DNA from: Candidatus Crickella caballi
GTDB taxonomy: Bacteria; Bacillota; Clostridia; Peptostreptococcales; Anaerovoracaceae
DNA: 51,045 bases
Direction: 5' to 3'
Assembly: GCA_018064665.1 (NCBI GenBank)
Contig: JAGHUV010000003.1
Coordinates: forward strand, 1 to 51,045
Made by a program: the position numbers and the translations under genes
The notes under the pieces: model-generated
The model's database searches: none
The model's input: only the letters and a program-made list of their open reading frames with translations
Told to the model about the DNA's origin: nothing
Shown here: positions 18,047-26,669 of the stretch, piece by piece
How positions within the stretch are numbered: position 1 is the first letter of the stretch
Layout of the letters: each line of letters begins with the position of its first letter

Positions 18047-18691
18047 ATGAGAGCAGTATTGTTAGGACCTCCGGGAGCCGGCAAAGGCACCCAGGCAGTA
18101 CAACTTGTAGATAAGTACAATGTACCTCAGATTTCAACAGGAGATATCTTCCGTAAGAATATCAAAGAGGGAACAGAGCTTGGTAAGAAGGCTCAGGAGT
18201 ATATGAACGCAGGACAGCTGGTTCCTGATGAACTGGTTGTAGACCTCGTTAAGGATAGACTCATGCAGGATGACTGCAAGAACGGTTACCTTCTTGATGG
18301 TTTCCCAAGAACTATCTTCCAGGCAGAGCAGCTTGACAAGTTCCTTGCAGAGCAGGGACAGAAGCTGGACGCAGTAATCAACTTTGAGGTTGGTCACGAC
18401 ACTCTTATCGAGAGACTTATCGGAAGAAGAGTCTGCAAATCATGCGGAGCAGGCTACCACATCAAAAACCATCAGCCTAAGGTGGAGGGTATCTGCGACA
18501 AATGCGGCGGAGAGCTCGAGCAGAGGAAAGACGATACTGTAGAGACTGCTGAAAACAGAATCGCTGTATACAAGGAATCAACAGCACCGCTGATTGAGTA
18601 CTATGAGAATACGGGAATCCTGAAGAACTTCAATGCAGAAAAAGATCGTACTGAAGTATTCGCTGACATCGTTAATGCAATCGAGGCGTAA
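18047..18691 (+). CDS. adk: Adenylate kinase, zinc-LID type
   Basis: This enzyme interconverts ATP plus AMP with two ADP. GPPGAGKGTQ (P-loop) starts near residue 7, the AMP-binding region includes ISTGDIFRKNIK and DGFPRTIFQAEQL, and the LID carries CKSCGAGYH and CDKCGG, four Cys for structural zinc as in Gram-positive enzymes. The 214 residues are normal length. It is followed by map after 3 bases. Confidence 0.98.
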   Translation: MRAVLLGPPGAGKGTQAVQLVDKYNVPQISTGDIFRKNIKEGTELGKKAQEYMNAGQLVPDELVVDLVKDRLMQDDCKNGYLLDGFPRTIFQAEQLDKFLAEQGQKLDAVINFEVGHDTLIERLIGRRVCKSCGAGYHIKNHQPKVEGICDKCGGELEQRKDDTVETAENRIAVYKESTAPLIEYYENTGILKNFNAEKDRTEVFADIVNAIEA

Positions 18692-18694
18692 GTA

Positions 18695-19441
18695 ATGATC
18701 ATTATCAAATCGAAACGCGAGATCGACCTGATGAGAGAACCTTGCAAGGTTACTTCTGAGATTTTGCACAATCTCGCTGAGTTTGTCAGGCCGGGAAAGA
18801 CCACACAAGATATAAACGACTTTGTCGAAAAAACAATCGCACACTACGGGATGCGTCCGACCTTCAAAGGCTACGGAGGCTTTCCCGCAGGAGCGTGTGT
18901 GTCCGTGAATGAGGAAGTCATCCACGGAATCCCTTCCGGGAAGAAGATTCTTAAGGAGGGAGACATAGTCAGTGTAGATATCGGAGCTACTTATAAAGGA
19001 TATAACAGCGACGCTGCAAGAACATATCCTGTCGGGGAAATCAGTGCAGAGGCACAGAGACTTATCGATGTGACCAGACAGAGCTTCTTCGAGGGAATTA
19101 AGTATGCGATGGTCGGATACAGAATCCATGACATAGGACACGCTGTTCAGGAATATGCCGAAGCTAACGGAATGGGAATTATTCGTGACTATACCGGACA
19201 CGGTACAGGTAAGAACCTGCACGAGGACCCGCAGATTCCTAACTACGGTACACCGGGAACAGGAGCCAAGCTCAAAGAGGGCATGACTTTAGCGGTTGAA
19301 CCTATGCTGACACTGGGAACCTACGACGTTAAGGTTCTTAGCAACGAATGGACTGTTGTAACGCTTGACTCTAAGATGGCGGCACACTACGAGAATACAA
19401 TAGTAATCACAGATGGTGAGCCGGAAATTCTAACACTGTAA
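18695..19441 (+). CDS. map: Methionine aminopeptidase, type I
   Basis: This enzyme removes the initiator Met after deformylation. The 248 residues carry the metal-binding set of the family: [19 protein letters not shown] (two Asp), a [18 protein letters not shown] block (His), then AVEPML and YENT for the two Glu. The lack of an N-terminal zinc-finger extension is usual for bacteria. Start TAAGTAATG is 3 bases after adk. Confidence 0.97.
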   Translation: MIIIKSKREIDLMREPCKVTSEILHNLAEFVRPGKTTQDINDFVEKTIAHYGMRPTFKGYGGFPAGACVSVNEEVIHGIPSGKKILKEGDIVSVDIGATYKGYNSDAARTYPVGEISAEAQRLIDVTRQSFFEGIKYAMVGYRIHDIGHAVQEYAEANGMGIIRDYTGHGTGKNLHEDPQIPNYGTPGTGAKLKEGMTLAVEPMLTLGTYDVKVLSNEWTVVTLDSKMAAHYENTIVITDGEPEILTL

Positions 19442-19457
19442 AACAGAAAGAGGTAAT

Positions 19458-19676
19458 ATGGCAAAGAATAACAACATTGAAGTTGTCGGCACAGTTATTG
19501 ATGCGCTGCCTAATGCAAATTTTAAGGTACAGCTCGAGAACGGATTTGAAGTGCTGGCCACAATTTCCGGCAAAATCAGAATGAACTACATTCGTATACT
19601 GCCGGGCGATAAGGTTAAGGTTGAGTTATCGCCTTACGATTTGACACGCGGAAGAATCACATGGAGGGAAAAGTAA
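19458..19676 (+). CDS. infA: Translation initiation factor IF-1
   Basis: IF-1 occupies the A site during initiation. This is a single S1/OB domain of 72 residues with [21 protein letters not shown] and the diagnostic [38 protein letters not shown] precedes the ATG. The gene lies directly after map. The KOW-domain gene found here in many Bacilli is absent. Confidence 0.98.
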   Translation: MAKNNNIEVVGTVIDALPNANFKVQLENGFEVLATISGKIRMNYIRILPGDKVKVELSPYDLTRGRITWREK

Positions 19677-19677
19677 A

Positions 19678-19791
19678 ATGAAAGTAAGAGCATCTGTAAA
19701 GCCTATGTGCGACAAGTGCAAGATCATTAAGAGACACGGTCGCGTAATGGTTATTTGCGAGAACCCAAAGCATAAGCAGAGACAGGGTTAA
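19678..19791 (+). CDS. rpmJ: 50S ribosomal protein L36, zinc type
   Basis: A 37-residue frame reads [19 protein letters not shown] and continues to [15 protein letters not shown], a third Cys and the following His provide the zinc site of the C-plus form. It begins one base after infA and is too small for routine length cut-offs. Confidence 0.97.
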   Translation: MKVRASVKPMCDKCKIIKRHGRVMVICENPKHKQRQG

Positions 19792-19905
19792 TAAGGTATT
19801 AGGTGCGCAGTGGCCGAGCACTGCGGTATAACACTTAACAATTCAAGGAACACCCGTCTATATCGCTCTCGGATAAGGCGACGGAAGATGGGAAAGGAGG
19901 AAAAA
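19792..19905 (+). promoter_or_regulatory. Structured spacer before rpsM (alpha-operon leader-like)
   Basis: CGCAGTG (19806-19812) pairs perfectly with CACTGCG (19819-19825). A second fold pairs CCGT with ACGG around a CGC/GCG stem (about 19854-19892). S4 represses translation from the rpsM leader in E. coli, and a comparable S4 site here is plausible. No promoter is evident inside the spacer. Confidence 0.45.
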
Positions 19906-20271
19906 ATGGCAAGAATTGCCGGAGTTGACCTGCCTAGAGATAAGAGAATCGAAATCGGTCTGACTTATATCTACGGAATTGGTCTCAAGACATCCAGAGA
20001 CATCCTCGCTAAGGCAGAGGTAAATCCTGATGTCAGAGTTAAGGATCTGACAGAGGAAGATGCTGGTAAGATCAGAAGAGTTATCGATGCAGAGTACATG
20101 GTAGAGGGTGACCTCAGAAGAGAAGTATCTCTGAACATCAAGAGACTCATGGAAATCGGATCTTACAGAGGTATCAGACACAGAAAGGGCCTCCCGGTAA
20201 GAGGTCAGAAAACTAAGACAAACGCAAGAACTCGCAAGGGTCCAAAGCGTCTTGCAGGAAAGAAAAAGTAG
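19906..20271 (+). CDS. rpsM: 30S ribosomal protein S13
   Basis: S13 contacts P-site tRNA and bridges to the large subunit. The start at 19906 after GGAAAGGAGGAAAAA gives [19 protein letters not shown], the universal start. An upstream in-frame ATG lies in structured RNA and lacks a site. The 121 residues end with the basic [16 protein letters not shown] tail that enters the P site. Confidence 0.97.
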   Translation: MARIAGVDLPRDKRIEIGLTYIYGIGLKTSRDILAKAEVNPDVRVKDLTEEDAGKIRRVIDAEYMVEGDLRREVSLNIKRLMEIGSYRGIRHRKGLPVRGQKTKTNARTRKGPKRLAGKKK

Positions 20272-20287
20272 AAAGGAGGTATGAACT

Positions 20288-20683
20288 ATGGCAGCACCTA
20301 AAAAAGGCGTAAGAAAAAAGAAGAGAGAACGTAAGAACGTTGAGAGAGGCCAGGCTCATATCCAGTCTACTTTCAACAACACACTGATTACACTGACCGA
20401 TATGGACGGAAATGCACTCAGCTGGTCCAGCGCAGGTTCAAACGGATTCAGAGGATCCCGTAAGAGCACTCCGTTTGCAGCAGCAGAGGCAGCTACAGTA
20501 GCAGCTAAGGCAGCTATGGAGCATGGTCTGAAGTCCGTAGAGGTATATGTTAAAGGTCCTGGTTCCGGAAGAGATTCCGCAGTTAGAGCTCTTGAGACTG
20601 CAGGTCTGAGAGTTACTATGATTAAGGACATTACACCTATCCCTCACAATGGTTGCAGACCACCTAAGAAGAGAAGAGTCTAA
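20288..20683 (+). CDS. rpsK: 30S ribosomal protein S11
   Basis: S11 forms the platform next to the E site. The 131 residues include [32 protein letters not shown] and the C-terminal [17 protein letters not shown], all conserved. AGAAAGGAGGTATGAACT precedes the start, 16 bases after rpsM. Confidence 0.98.
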   Translation: MAAPKKGVRKKKRERKNVERGQAHIQSTFNNTLITLTDMDGNALSWSSAGSNGFRGSRKSTPFAAAEAATVAAKAAMEHGLKSVEVYVKGPGSGRDSAVRALETAGLRVTMIKDITPIPHNGCRPPKKRRV

Positions 20684-20706
20684 TCGGGAAGGAGGAGTAA
20701 CAGAAA

Positions 20707-21294
20707 ATGTCAAAAGAAAGAGGACCGGTACTGAAGAAGGCAAGAGCTTATGGCATTGAGCCACAGTACCTCGGCGTAAATAAGAAATCAAAGAGACATC
20801 CGGCACAGAGCCGTCGCAAGAAGAGCGAGTACGGTATCCAGCTGACAGAGAAGCAGAAGGTAAGATTCACATATGGACTTTCCGAGACTCAGTTCAGAAA
20901 TCTGTTTGAGAAGGCTTCAAAGAAGGCAGGCGGAGCAGGTGAGAACCTCCTGATCATGCTTGAGAGCAGAATGGATAACGTAGTATTCAGAATGGGCTTT
21001 GCTGCAACAAGAAGAGAAGCAAGACAGCTGGTTAACCACGGACACTTCCTGGTTAATGGACAGAAGGCTACAATTCCTTCAATGACCCTTAAGGCTGGTG
21101 ACGTTGTTTCCGTAAAGGCTAAGTCACAGTCATCCCCTAAGTTCAGCGAGCTGAAGGATATGATTATTACAACTCCTGGATGGATCGAACTCAATCAGGA
21201 TAAGTTTGAAGGTAAGATTACAAGACTTCCTGCACGTGAGGACATCGATCTTACTATCGAGGAGCACTACATCGTAGAGTTGTATTCCAGATAG
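20707..21294 (+). CDS. rpsD: 30S ribosomal protein S4, zinc-free type
   Basis: S4 is a primary 16S rRNA-binding protein and a known autoregulator. The 195 residues have an S4 RNA-binding domain with RLDNVVFRMGF-type sequence (ESRMDNVVFRMGFAATRREA) and QLVNHGHFLVNG. The N terminus contains no Cys cluster, so this is the C-minus form. AAGGAGGAGTAACAGAAA precedes the ATG. A 113-base structured gap follows. Confidence 0.97.
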   Translation: MSKERGPVLKKARAYGIEPQYLGVNKKSKRHPAQSRRKKSEYGIQLTEKQKVRFTYGLSETQFRNLFEKASKKAGGAGENLLIMLESRMDNVVFRMGFAATRREARQLVNHGHFLVNGQKATIPSMTLKAGDVVSVKAKSQSSPKFSELKDMIITTPGWIELNQDKFEGKITRLPAREDIDLTIEEHYIVELYSR

Positions 21295-21407
21295 TGACTA
21301 CAAGTCGGAGAACCGGCAAGCGCGGGTGTCAGTGCGGCTTTGCTTGAAAGGCCTATGACACAACAATTATTACCCACGTTTAAATGTAGAATAACAGGAG
21401 GAAGAGA
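21295..21407 (+). promoter_or_regulatory. Hairpin-bearing spacer between rpsD and rpoA
   Basis: GTGTCA (21326-21331) pairs perfectly with TGACAC (21356-21361), enclosing GGCTTT and AAGGCC around a short loop. CG.GGGT and ACCC.CG could add an alternative outer helix. No poly-T follows, so it is not a terminator. It may regulate rpoA translation or act as an mRNA processing or stability element. Confidence 0.45.
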
Positions 21408-22355
21408 ATGATCGAGATTATTAAGCCTAATATTACTAAGGAAGTTGATGCTAACGGTCAGTATGGCAAGTTCGTCATTGAACCTCTTGAGAGAGGTTAC
21501 GGAACTACCCTTGGTAACTGCATGAGAAGAGTACTCTTGAGTTCCCTTCCGGGTGCAGCTATCACTACAGTAAAGATTGATGGTATTCTCCATGAGTTCT
21601 CAACAATTCCGGGCGTTAAGGAAGACGTTACCGAAATCATTCTGAACCTCAAGAGACTCGCAGTCAGAATTGACGGAGACGAGGATAAGAGAGCAATCAT
21701 CAATGCCGTTGGCCCTAAGGAAGTAACAGCAGCTGATATCATCGTAGATAATGAGACACAGATATTCAATCCTGACCTGCACATCGCAACACTTGCTGAC
21801 AATGCAACTCTGGTTATGGAGATGAATATTGCAACGGGTAAAGGATATGTTCCTGCTGAGCAGAACAAATCCGATGACACTCCGATTGCAACTATCCCTG
21901 TAGATTCTATCTACACACCTGTTAAGAAGGTTAACTTCTCAGTAGAGAATACAAGAGTTGGACACGTTACAGATTATGACAGACTCATTCTGGAAATCTG
22001 GACAGACGGTTCAATCGGACCTGAAGAAGGTGTATCAATCGGCGCTAAGATTATTCAGGAGCATCTTGATCTCTTCATCGGACTTGGTGAGGACGTCAGC
22101 GAGATGAAGTTCATCATCGAGAAGGATGAGGATCGTAAAGAGAAGGCTCTTGTTATGGCAATCGAGGATCTCGAATTGTCAGTACGTTCCTACAACTGTC
22201 TTAAGAGGGCAGCAATAAATACGGTTGAGGAACTCACACAGCGCACAGAAGAGGATATGATGAAAGTTCGTAACCTCGGAATGAAGTCGCTTGTAGAAGT
22301 AAAGAATAAGTTGGCTGAGCTGGGACTTTCCCTGAAGCCAAGTGATGACGAATAA
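21408..22355 (+). CDS. rpoA: DNA-directed RNA polymerase subunit alpha
   Basis: Alpha dimerises to nucleate RNA polymerase assembly. The N-terminal domain has [29 protein letters not shown] linker of roughly 15 residues leads to the C-terminal domain, with [22 protein letters not shown] and the [27 protein letters not shown] block that contacts UP elements and activators. Its 315 residues are full length, and AGGAGGAAGAGA precedes the ATG. Confidence 0.98.
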   Translation: MIEIIKPNITKEVDANGQYGKFVIEPLERGYGTTLGNCMRRVLLSSLPGAAITTVKIDGILHEFSTIPGVKEDVTEIILNLKRLAVRIDGDEDKRAIINAVGPKEVTAADIIVDNETQIFNPDLHIATLADNATLVMEMNIATGKGYVPAEQNKSDDTPIATIPVDSIYTPVKKVNFSVENTRVGHVTDYDRLILEIWTDGSIGPEEGVSIGAKIIQEHLDLFIGLGEDVSEMKFIIEKDEDRKEKALVMAIEDLELSVRSYNCLKRAAINTVEELTQRTEEDMMKVRNLGMKSLVEVKNKLAELGLSLKPSDDE

Positions 22356-22372
22356 TCGAAAGGAGTAGATTG

Positions 22373-22714
22373 ATGAAGGGTTATAGAAAGCTGGGCAGAA
22401 ATTCTGCACACCGTAAATCCATGCTGAGAAACCTTGTAACCGATCTTTTCAGAAACGGCAGAATCACAACTACAGAGATGAGAGCTAAGGAAGCAAGACG
22501 TGTTGCTGAAAAGCTGATCACTGTTGCAAAGAAGGGTGACCTTCACGCAAGAAGACAGGTTCTTGAGTATATCTTCGATGAGGATGTTGTAACAAAGCTG
22601 TTTGACGAGATCGCACCGGGCTATGCAGATAGAAATGGTGGATACACAAGAATTCTGAAGCTTGGACCAAGACAGGGAGACTGTGCTGAAGCAGTATTCC
22701 TTGAGCTTGTATAA
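22373..22714 (+). CDS. rplQ: 50S ribosomal protein L17
   Basis: L17 is the last gene of the alpha operon. The ATG at 22373 gives [21 protein letters not shown], the family start, preceded by AAAGGAGTAGATTG. The 113 residues correspond to the short bacterial form. A strong terminator follows. The ecfA-type transporter genes that trail rplQ in many Firmicutes are not here. Confidence 0.98.
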   Translation: MKGYRKLGRNSAHRKSMLRNLVTDLFRNGRITTTEMRAKEARRVAEKLITVAKKGDLHARRQVLEYIFDEDVVTKLFDEIAPGYADRNGGYTRILKLGPRQGDCAEAVFLELV

Positions 22715-22733
22715 GTTAAGGATAAATTAGCTG

Positions 22734-22762
22734 AAAAGGAGTGAGCAATCACTCCTTTTTTT
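22734..22762 (+). terminator. Terminator of the S10-spc-alpha operon
   Basis: AAAAGGAGTGA (22734-22744) and TCACTCCTTTT (22749-22759) form a perfect stem closed by a GCAA tetraloop, and T-rich sequence continues to 22762. Confidence 0.93.
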
Positions 22763-22792
22763 ATTAAAAAAGACACAAAAGAGCGTCGGGTA

Positions 22793-22801
22793 TGTTATAA
22801 T
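22793..22801 (+). promoter_or_regulatory. Extended -10 promoter of the SRP RNA
   Basis: TG-T-TATAAT (22793-22801) is a consensus extended -10. No good -35 lies 17 bases upstream (the sequence is ACACAA). The start point would be about 22808-22809, matching the 5' end of the SRP RNA helix. Confidence 0.7.
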
Positions 22802-22808
22802 ACGGAAT

Positions 22809-22957
22809 AGCCGGCGGGCAATCTGCAGTGCGTAGGGGTCCTGCGCAACAGGGCGCTGTGAACCATGTCAGGACCGAGAGGTAGCAGCATTAAGCGGTTA
22901 GCAATGTGTGCCGCAGACAAGCCTCTGCGTACTGCAGATAGTCCGACGGTTTTTTTA
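22809..22957 (+). ncRNA. ffs: Signal recognition particle RNA, small 4.5S-like form
   Basis: This is the RNA of the signal recognition particle, which with Ffh targets membrane proteins. The conserved apical part reads GTCAGGACCGAGAGGTAGCAGC, close to the bacterial domain IV consensus, with a GAGA tetraloop and the asymmetric AGCAG loop. The ends form a long helix, ATCTGCAGT near the 5' side pairing exactly with ACTGCAGAT near the 3' side, extended by CCG..CGGGC with GTCCG..CGG. About 140 bases and no Alu domain make it the short type rather than the Bacillus 6S-like type. The terminal helix plus eight T serves as terminator. It sits directly before dnaX, as in Bacillus. Confidence 0.93.
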
Positions 22958-22969
22958 TAAGGAGGAAGT

Positions 22970-24712
22970 ATGCAGTTAGCATTGTACAGGGCTGAGCGCC
23001 CGGAAGTATTTGAAGAGATAATCGGTCAGAAGCAGATTGTTAAGATCCTTCAGAACCAGATCAGGACCGGCACAGTAAGCCAGGCCTATCTTTTCACGGG
23101 TACAAGAGGAACGGGCAAGACAACAACTGCACGTCTTCTTGCCAAGGCAGTCAACTGTCTCAATGCCGAGCAGAACGAAGCCGGCGGATATGAGAATGCT
23201 AACGGCGGAGTTCCATGCGGATGCTGTGACAACTGCGAGGCAATAAGAGAAGGCAAGTTCGTTGATGTTATTGAGCTCGACGCTGCATCCAACAACGGAG
23301 TTGATGATATCAGAGCAATAACCGACCTGGTTAAATATCCTCCAACTATAGGAAGATATAAGGTATTCATCATAGACGAGGTACATATGCTGTCTCAAGG
23401 CGCAGAGAATGCTTTCCTCAAGACTCTCGAAGAGCCACCTGAGTATGCAATCTTCATCCTCGCAACGACGGATCCTCAGAAGGTAAGACAGACTATCAAG
23501 TCAAGATGCATGCAGCTGAATTTCAAGAGGGTCAGCGAAGCTGAGCTCGTTGAAGGTATGCAGAAGATATGTATGAAGAAGGGTGTCAATGCAAGTGAGG
23601 ATGCCCTTATAACAATAGCCTCCAAGGCAGACGGTTCGGTACGTGATGCACTCAGCATTCTTGAGCAGTGTATGGCTGCAGGCGAGAAGAATCTCGACAA
23701 GAATATGGTGCTCGAATATACGGGATCGGCAGGAGAGGACTTTTACCTGGCAGTGACCAAGGAAGTTCAGAATGGGGATCTCGGCAAGGTTTTGCTTTAT
23801 ATCGATGAGATAATAAAGCGCGGCAAGGATGCTAAGCAGATACTCAAGGACTGGCTCGAGCATTATCGCAATCTGATGGTTGTGAAATACGTGAGCAGAC
23901 CTGAGAGAGTAGTCAGCGCATCGTCCGAGAATATTGCAAGACTCAAGGCTCAGGCAGATGCTATAGACATTAAATCTATCGAAAGAGCAATAAGGCTTAT
24001 TTCTGAATATATTAATATAGGAAGATATTCGGACAGACCGAGAATTCTGCTGGAGACGGTAGCTGTACGACTTGCAGGTATAGGAACAGGTGAGGAGTCG
24101 GCAGACGCGAGCGAGATCGGTACCAAGGCGGTTGTGAAGAAGGCGGTAAGAGCGAGCGTCGGAGCGGCCGAGAAGAAGTATGCGCCTGCTATGACAAAGC
24201 GGGAAGTGCCTGCTGCGGCAAATAAGGACGCGGATTTGGCGGAAGCTGAATATTCTGCAGGCGAGCTTGCAGACTCGTACGAGGCCGAAGCGCCGGCGAA
24301 TGTTGCGTCTGCGAGTGTTGCGGTGGTAGATGCCGACGATGCCGACGACATGTGGGAGAGCATAGTCGCAGAGATGTCGCGAATCGAAAGAAGCTTTGGA
24401 AGTATAGTGGGTCGCAATTCTGTTGCAGAGAGCTTCTCAAATTCAGAGCTGGTTATTAAGGTCAAGAAGAACAAGCTGGGACTTGCTGAGGCTAACCTAA
24501 GCCAGCTGAAGGATATTGCAAGAAAGCTTTATGGTCAGGATATAGTTGTGACGCTTAAGGGTGGAGAGATTCTTGCCATCGAGCAGGGCTTTGCTCCTCC
24601 GATCAATGAAGCGGAGACGGATGAGGTGATGAGCGAGGACGAGAGAGTAAATGAGCTCGCATCGGACCTTGGTGCACTGCTTGGACAGAGCGTTGAAGTG
24701 ATAGACAAATAG
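22970..24712 (+). CDS. dnaX: DNA polymerase III subunits gamma/tau
   Basis: This is the ATPase of the clamp loader. The P-loop GTRGTGKTT is at residues 44-52. A Cys-rich zinc module (CLNAEQ, then PCGCCDNC) follows, with DEVHML as Walker B and SRCMQLNF as the sensor/arginine-finger region. Residues beyond about 370 form an Ala/Glu-rich linker and a tau-type C-terminal domain. Total length is 580. No A-rich slippery sequence like that of E. coli was noticed, so a gamma product by frameshift is not supported. AAGGAGGAAGT is only a few bases beyond the SRP RNA T-run. Confidence 0.96.
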   Translation: MQLALYRAERPEVFEEIIGQKQIVKILQNQIRTGTVSQAYLFTGTRGTGKTTTARLLAKAVNCLNAEQNEAGGYENANGGVPCGCCDNCEAIREGKFVDVIELDAASNNGVDDIRAITDLVKYPPTIGRYKVFIIDEVHMLSQGAENAFLKTLEEPPEYAIFILATTDPQKVRQTIKSRCMQLNFKRVSEAELVEGMQKICMKKGVNASEDALITIASKADGSVRDALSILEQCMAAGEKNLDKNMVLEYTGSAGEDFYLAVTKEVQNGDLGKVLLYIDEIIKRGKDAKQILKDWLEHYRNLMVVKYVSRPERVVSASSENIARLKAQADAIDIKSIERAIRLISEYINIGRYSDRPRILLETVAVRLAGIGTGEESADASEIGTKAVVKKAVRASVGAAEKKYAPAMTKREVPAAANKDADLAEAEYSAGELADSYEAEAPANVASASVAVVDADDADDMWESIVAEMSRIERSFGSIVGRNSVAESFSNSELVIKVKKNKLGLAEANLSQLKDIARKLYGQDIVVTLKGGEILAIEQGFAPPINEAETDEVMSEDERVNELASDLGALLGQSVEVIDK

Positions 24713-24802
24713 TCGCGACGGTGACTGTAAGAGAAATAATATAAATACAACAATAGTGAAAATAACATAAATACAATAACAGGAATTTATCAGGAGGATA
24801 AA

Positions 24803-25168
24803 ATGGGTAAAGGAATGAAGGCAGGAAAGAAGCCAAAGAATAAACCAAGCGGCGGAGATATGCAGAAGCAGCTGAGACAGCTGCAGGCTATGCAGGCTGA
24901 GATGGAAGCAACACAGGCCGCTCTCGCTGAGAAGGAGCTTACAACAACTGCAGGTGGCGGTGCTGTTGAGGTAACTGTAAACGGCAACAAGGAGCTTACC
25001 AAGCTGGTGATCGACAAGGATGTTGTAGATCCTGATGATGTTGAAATGCTGCAGGATCTTGTAATGGCTGCTGTTAATGAAGCTCTGAGACAGATGGATG
25101 AGCTGGCTGAGCAGGAAATGAATAAGGTAACAGGCGGCTTTGGCGGTCTGGGAATTCCGGGACTCTAA
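24803..25168 (+). CDS. ybaB: Nucleoid-associated protein, YbaB/EbfC family
   Basis: This is a small dimeric DNA-binding protein encoded between dnaX and recR across bacteria. The 121 residues have the family core [45 protein letters not shown]-type pattern, with a basic Gly/Lys N terminus and a coiled helix ([18 protein letters not shown]). CAGGAGGATAAA precedes the ATG. It overlaps recR by one base (TAATG). Confidence 0.95.
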   Translation: MGKGMKAGKKPKNKPSGGDMQKQLRQLQAMQAEMEATQAALAEKELTTTAGGGAVEVTVNGNKELTKLVIDKDVVDPDDVEMLQDLVMAAVNEALRQMDELAEQEMNKVTGGFGGLGIPGL

Positions 25169-25770
25169 TGAGACAGTATCCGCGCCCATTGAACAAGTTA
25201 ATAAATGAGCTGTCAAAGCTTCCGGGCATAGGTGGTAAAACTGCGCAGAGACTCGCTTTTCATATACTGAGTCTGACTGATGCTGAGGCTAACGAACTGG
25301 CGGAGACAATAGTAAGAGCGAAACAGAATCTACGTTATTGCTCGGTTTGCGGTAATCTGACGGATACAGATCCTTGCCGTATTTGCTCCGACAGCGAGCG
25401 CGACAAGAGCATTATATGCGTTGTTGAAAGCCCTCAGGACGTGATGGCGATGGAGAGAATACGCGAATTCAACGGTCTGTATCATGTACTTCACGGAGCG
25501 ATTTCACCTGTGGAGGGAATAGGACCTAATGATATTAATTTGAGATCTCTCATAACGAGACTGCAGGGCAATGATGACGTCAAGGAGATAATCGTTGCAA
25601 CCAATCCTAACATCGAGGGAGAGGCAACAGCGATGTACATTTCCAAGCTTCTCAAACCATCCGGAATCCGTATCACGAGAATCGCACACGGATTGCCTGT
25701 AGGAGGAGACCTTGAATATGCTGATGAGGTAACCCTGCTCAAGGCTGTGGAAGGAAGAAGAGAATTATAA
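25168..25770 (+). CDS. recR: Recombination mediator protein RecR
   Basis: RecR works with RecO (and RecF) to load RecA on gapped DNA. It has the helix-hairpin-helix [17 protein letters not shown], a zinc finger [16 protein letters not shown], and a Toprim domain ([15 protein letters not shown] to [13 protein letters not shown]). At 200 residues it is full length. Its start overlaps ybaB. Confidence 0.97.
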   Translation: MRQYPRPLNKLINELSKLPGIGGKTAQRLAFHILSLTDAEANELAETIVRAKQNLRYCSVCGNLTDTDPCRICSDSERDKSIICVVESPQDVMAMERIREFNGLYHVLHGAISPVEGIGPNDINLRSLITRLQGNDDVKEIIVATNPNIEGEATAMYISKLLKPSGIRITRIAHGLPVGGDLEYADEVTLLKAVEGRREL

Positions 25771-25794
25771 ACCGATACAGAGAGGAGGCATAGT

Positions 25795-26280
25795 ATGTCC
25801 ATTGAAATAGCAAGAGCATATCTGGAGAAATGCGGAATTGCAGACAGAATAATGGAATTTGATGTTTCAAGTGCAACAGTAGATCTTGCTGCTGAGGCAG
25901 TGGGAGTTGAAGGATCTCGTATATGCAAGACGCTTAGCTTCAAGCTCAAGGATGGCACAGGCATTCTTATTCAGATGGCAGGAGATGCCAAAGTCGATAA
26001 CAAAAAGTTCAAGGCTTTCTTCGGAGAGAAGGCAAAGATGCTTTCGCCTGAAGAGGTGCCTGAATATACCAATCATGAGATCGGCGGAGTATGCGCATTT
26101 GGTGTCACAAGAGATGATGTAAGAATTTACTGCGACGAATCAATGAAGCGCTTCGAGACAGTTTTTCCTGCATGCGGATCCGACAACAGTGCAATCGAAC
26201 TGACACTGGAGGAGATATTCAATTATTCAAAAGCATTGGAATGGATTGATGTTACCAAGCTCCCTGAGGAGAGTGAGTAG
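25795..26280 (+). CDS. YbaK/ProX-type aminoacyl-tRNA deacylase
   Basis: A single YbaK-like editing domain (161 residues). Such proteins hydrolyse mischarged tRNAs, commonly Cys- or Ala-tRNA(Pro). The key lysine segment is RICKTLSFK, followed by DAKVDNKKFKAFFG and the C-terminal IGGVCAFGV and CGSDNSAIEL. Which mischarged tRNA it edits cannot be told from sequence. GAGAGGAGGCATAGT precedes the ATG. It follows recR by 24 bases and a hairpin with a T-run lies after it. Confidence 0.85.
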   Translation: MSIEIARAYLEKCGIADRIMEFDVSSATVDLAAEAVGVEGSRICKTLSFKLKDGTGILIQMAGDAKVDNKKFKAFFGEKAKMLSPEEVPEYTNHEIGGVCAFGVTRDDVRIYCDESMKRFETVFPACGSDNSAIELTLEEIFNYSKALEWIDVTKLPEESE

Positions 26281-26329
26281 CATATAAACATGCCATACCG
26301 GGCGGTACACCAACGTCCGTTATATAAAA

Positions 26330-26367
26330 GGGTCGTGGCCTTAGGGCGCGGCCCTACTGATTTTTTT
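26330..26367 (+). terminator. Terminator after the YbaK-like gene
   Basis: GGGTCGTG (26330-26337) pairs with CGCGGCCC (26347-26354), allowing two G-T pairs. Seven T lie at 26361-26367 after a six-base gap, which is wider than ideal. Confidence 0.65.
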
Positions 26368-26451
26368 ACGATACTCTGCTCTTTTCTCGCAATATTCTAC
26401 GTTATCCTTGCGATACTCTGCGCTGATCTAACGATATTCATCATTATTTTT
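26368..26451. repeat. Four tandem 21-base imperfect repeats
   Basis: Units start at 26368, 26389, 26410 and 26431. Each has the pattern (A/G)C(G/A)ATA(C/T)TCT(G/A)C or a variant in its first half. Units 1 and 3 are most alike (CGATACTCTGC). In one frame this reads as a seven-residue hydrophobic repeat (TILCSFL, AIFYVIL, AILCADL, TIFIIIF), but the frame has no ribosome-binding site. Confidence 0.7.
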
Positions 26452-26501
26452 CCGTATAGAAACGCCTTTCTTTGTACTAATAAGAAAACATAAAAAAGGG
26501 G

Positions 26502-26530
26502 TTGACGAATATATATAGTGATGCTATTAT
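26502..26530 (+). promoter_or_regulatory. Promoter of the amino acid ABC importer
   Basis: TTGACG (26502-26507), 17 bases, TATTAT (26525-26530). The spacer contains ATATATAGTG, which also ends the palindrome upstream of the S10 promoter. Confidence 0.85.
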
Positions 26531-26669
26531 TGCATTGTCAATTTAGCACTTTAGCAAGGTAAAGCGATAAAGCAATAAAGTGAAAGAAAGCTAAGTCGAC
26601 AAACCTGAAGCAAGATAAAGTGCCGGATAGATACCAATTAAAATTAGAAAGAAGAAAGGAATTAGAAAA

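Larger units (their letters stand above)
26281..26669. other. Intergenic region before the amino acid ABC importer
   Basis: There is no convincing gene. In order the region holds a terminator (26330-26367), four 21-base tandem repeats (26368-26451), a consensus promoter (26502-26530) and a leader of about 135 bases with an inverted repeat TTAGCACTTTA (26543-26553) against TAAAGTG (26576-26582) and CTAA (26591-26594). Confidence 0.6.

Noticed and set aside
23950-24474. 174-codon minus-strand frame opposite dnaX
   Set aside because: Ser/Ala-rich translation produced by the Ala/Glu-rich tau linker on the other strand.
24100-24500. Programmed frameshift in dnaX
   Set aside because: No A-AAA-AAG type slippery site with a downstream stem was found; the frame is continuous.
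26368-26451. CRISPR array
   Set aside because: The 21-base units are directly adjacent and diverged, with no spacers and no cas genes.
26290-26493. 67-codon frame across the terminator and 21-base repeats
   Set aside because: No ribosome-binding site, it reads through a terminator stem and T-run, and its hydrophobicity comes from the tandem repeat.
26531-26669. T-box or known riboswitch before the ABC importer
   Set aside because: No T-box sequence, specifier stem or other known riboswitch core could be recognised.
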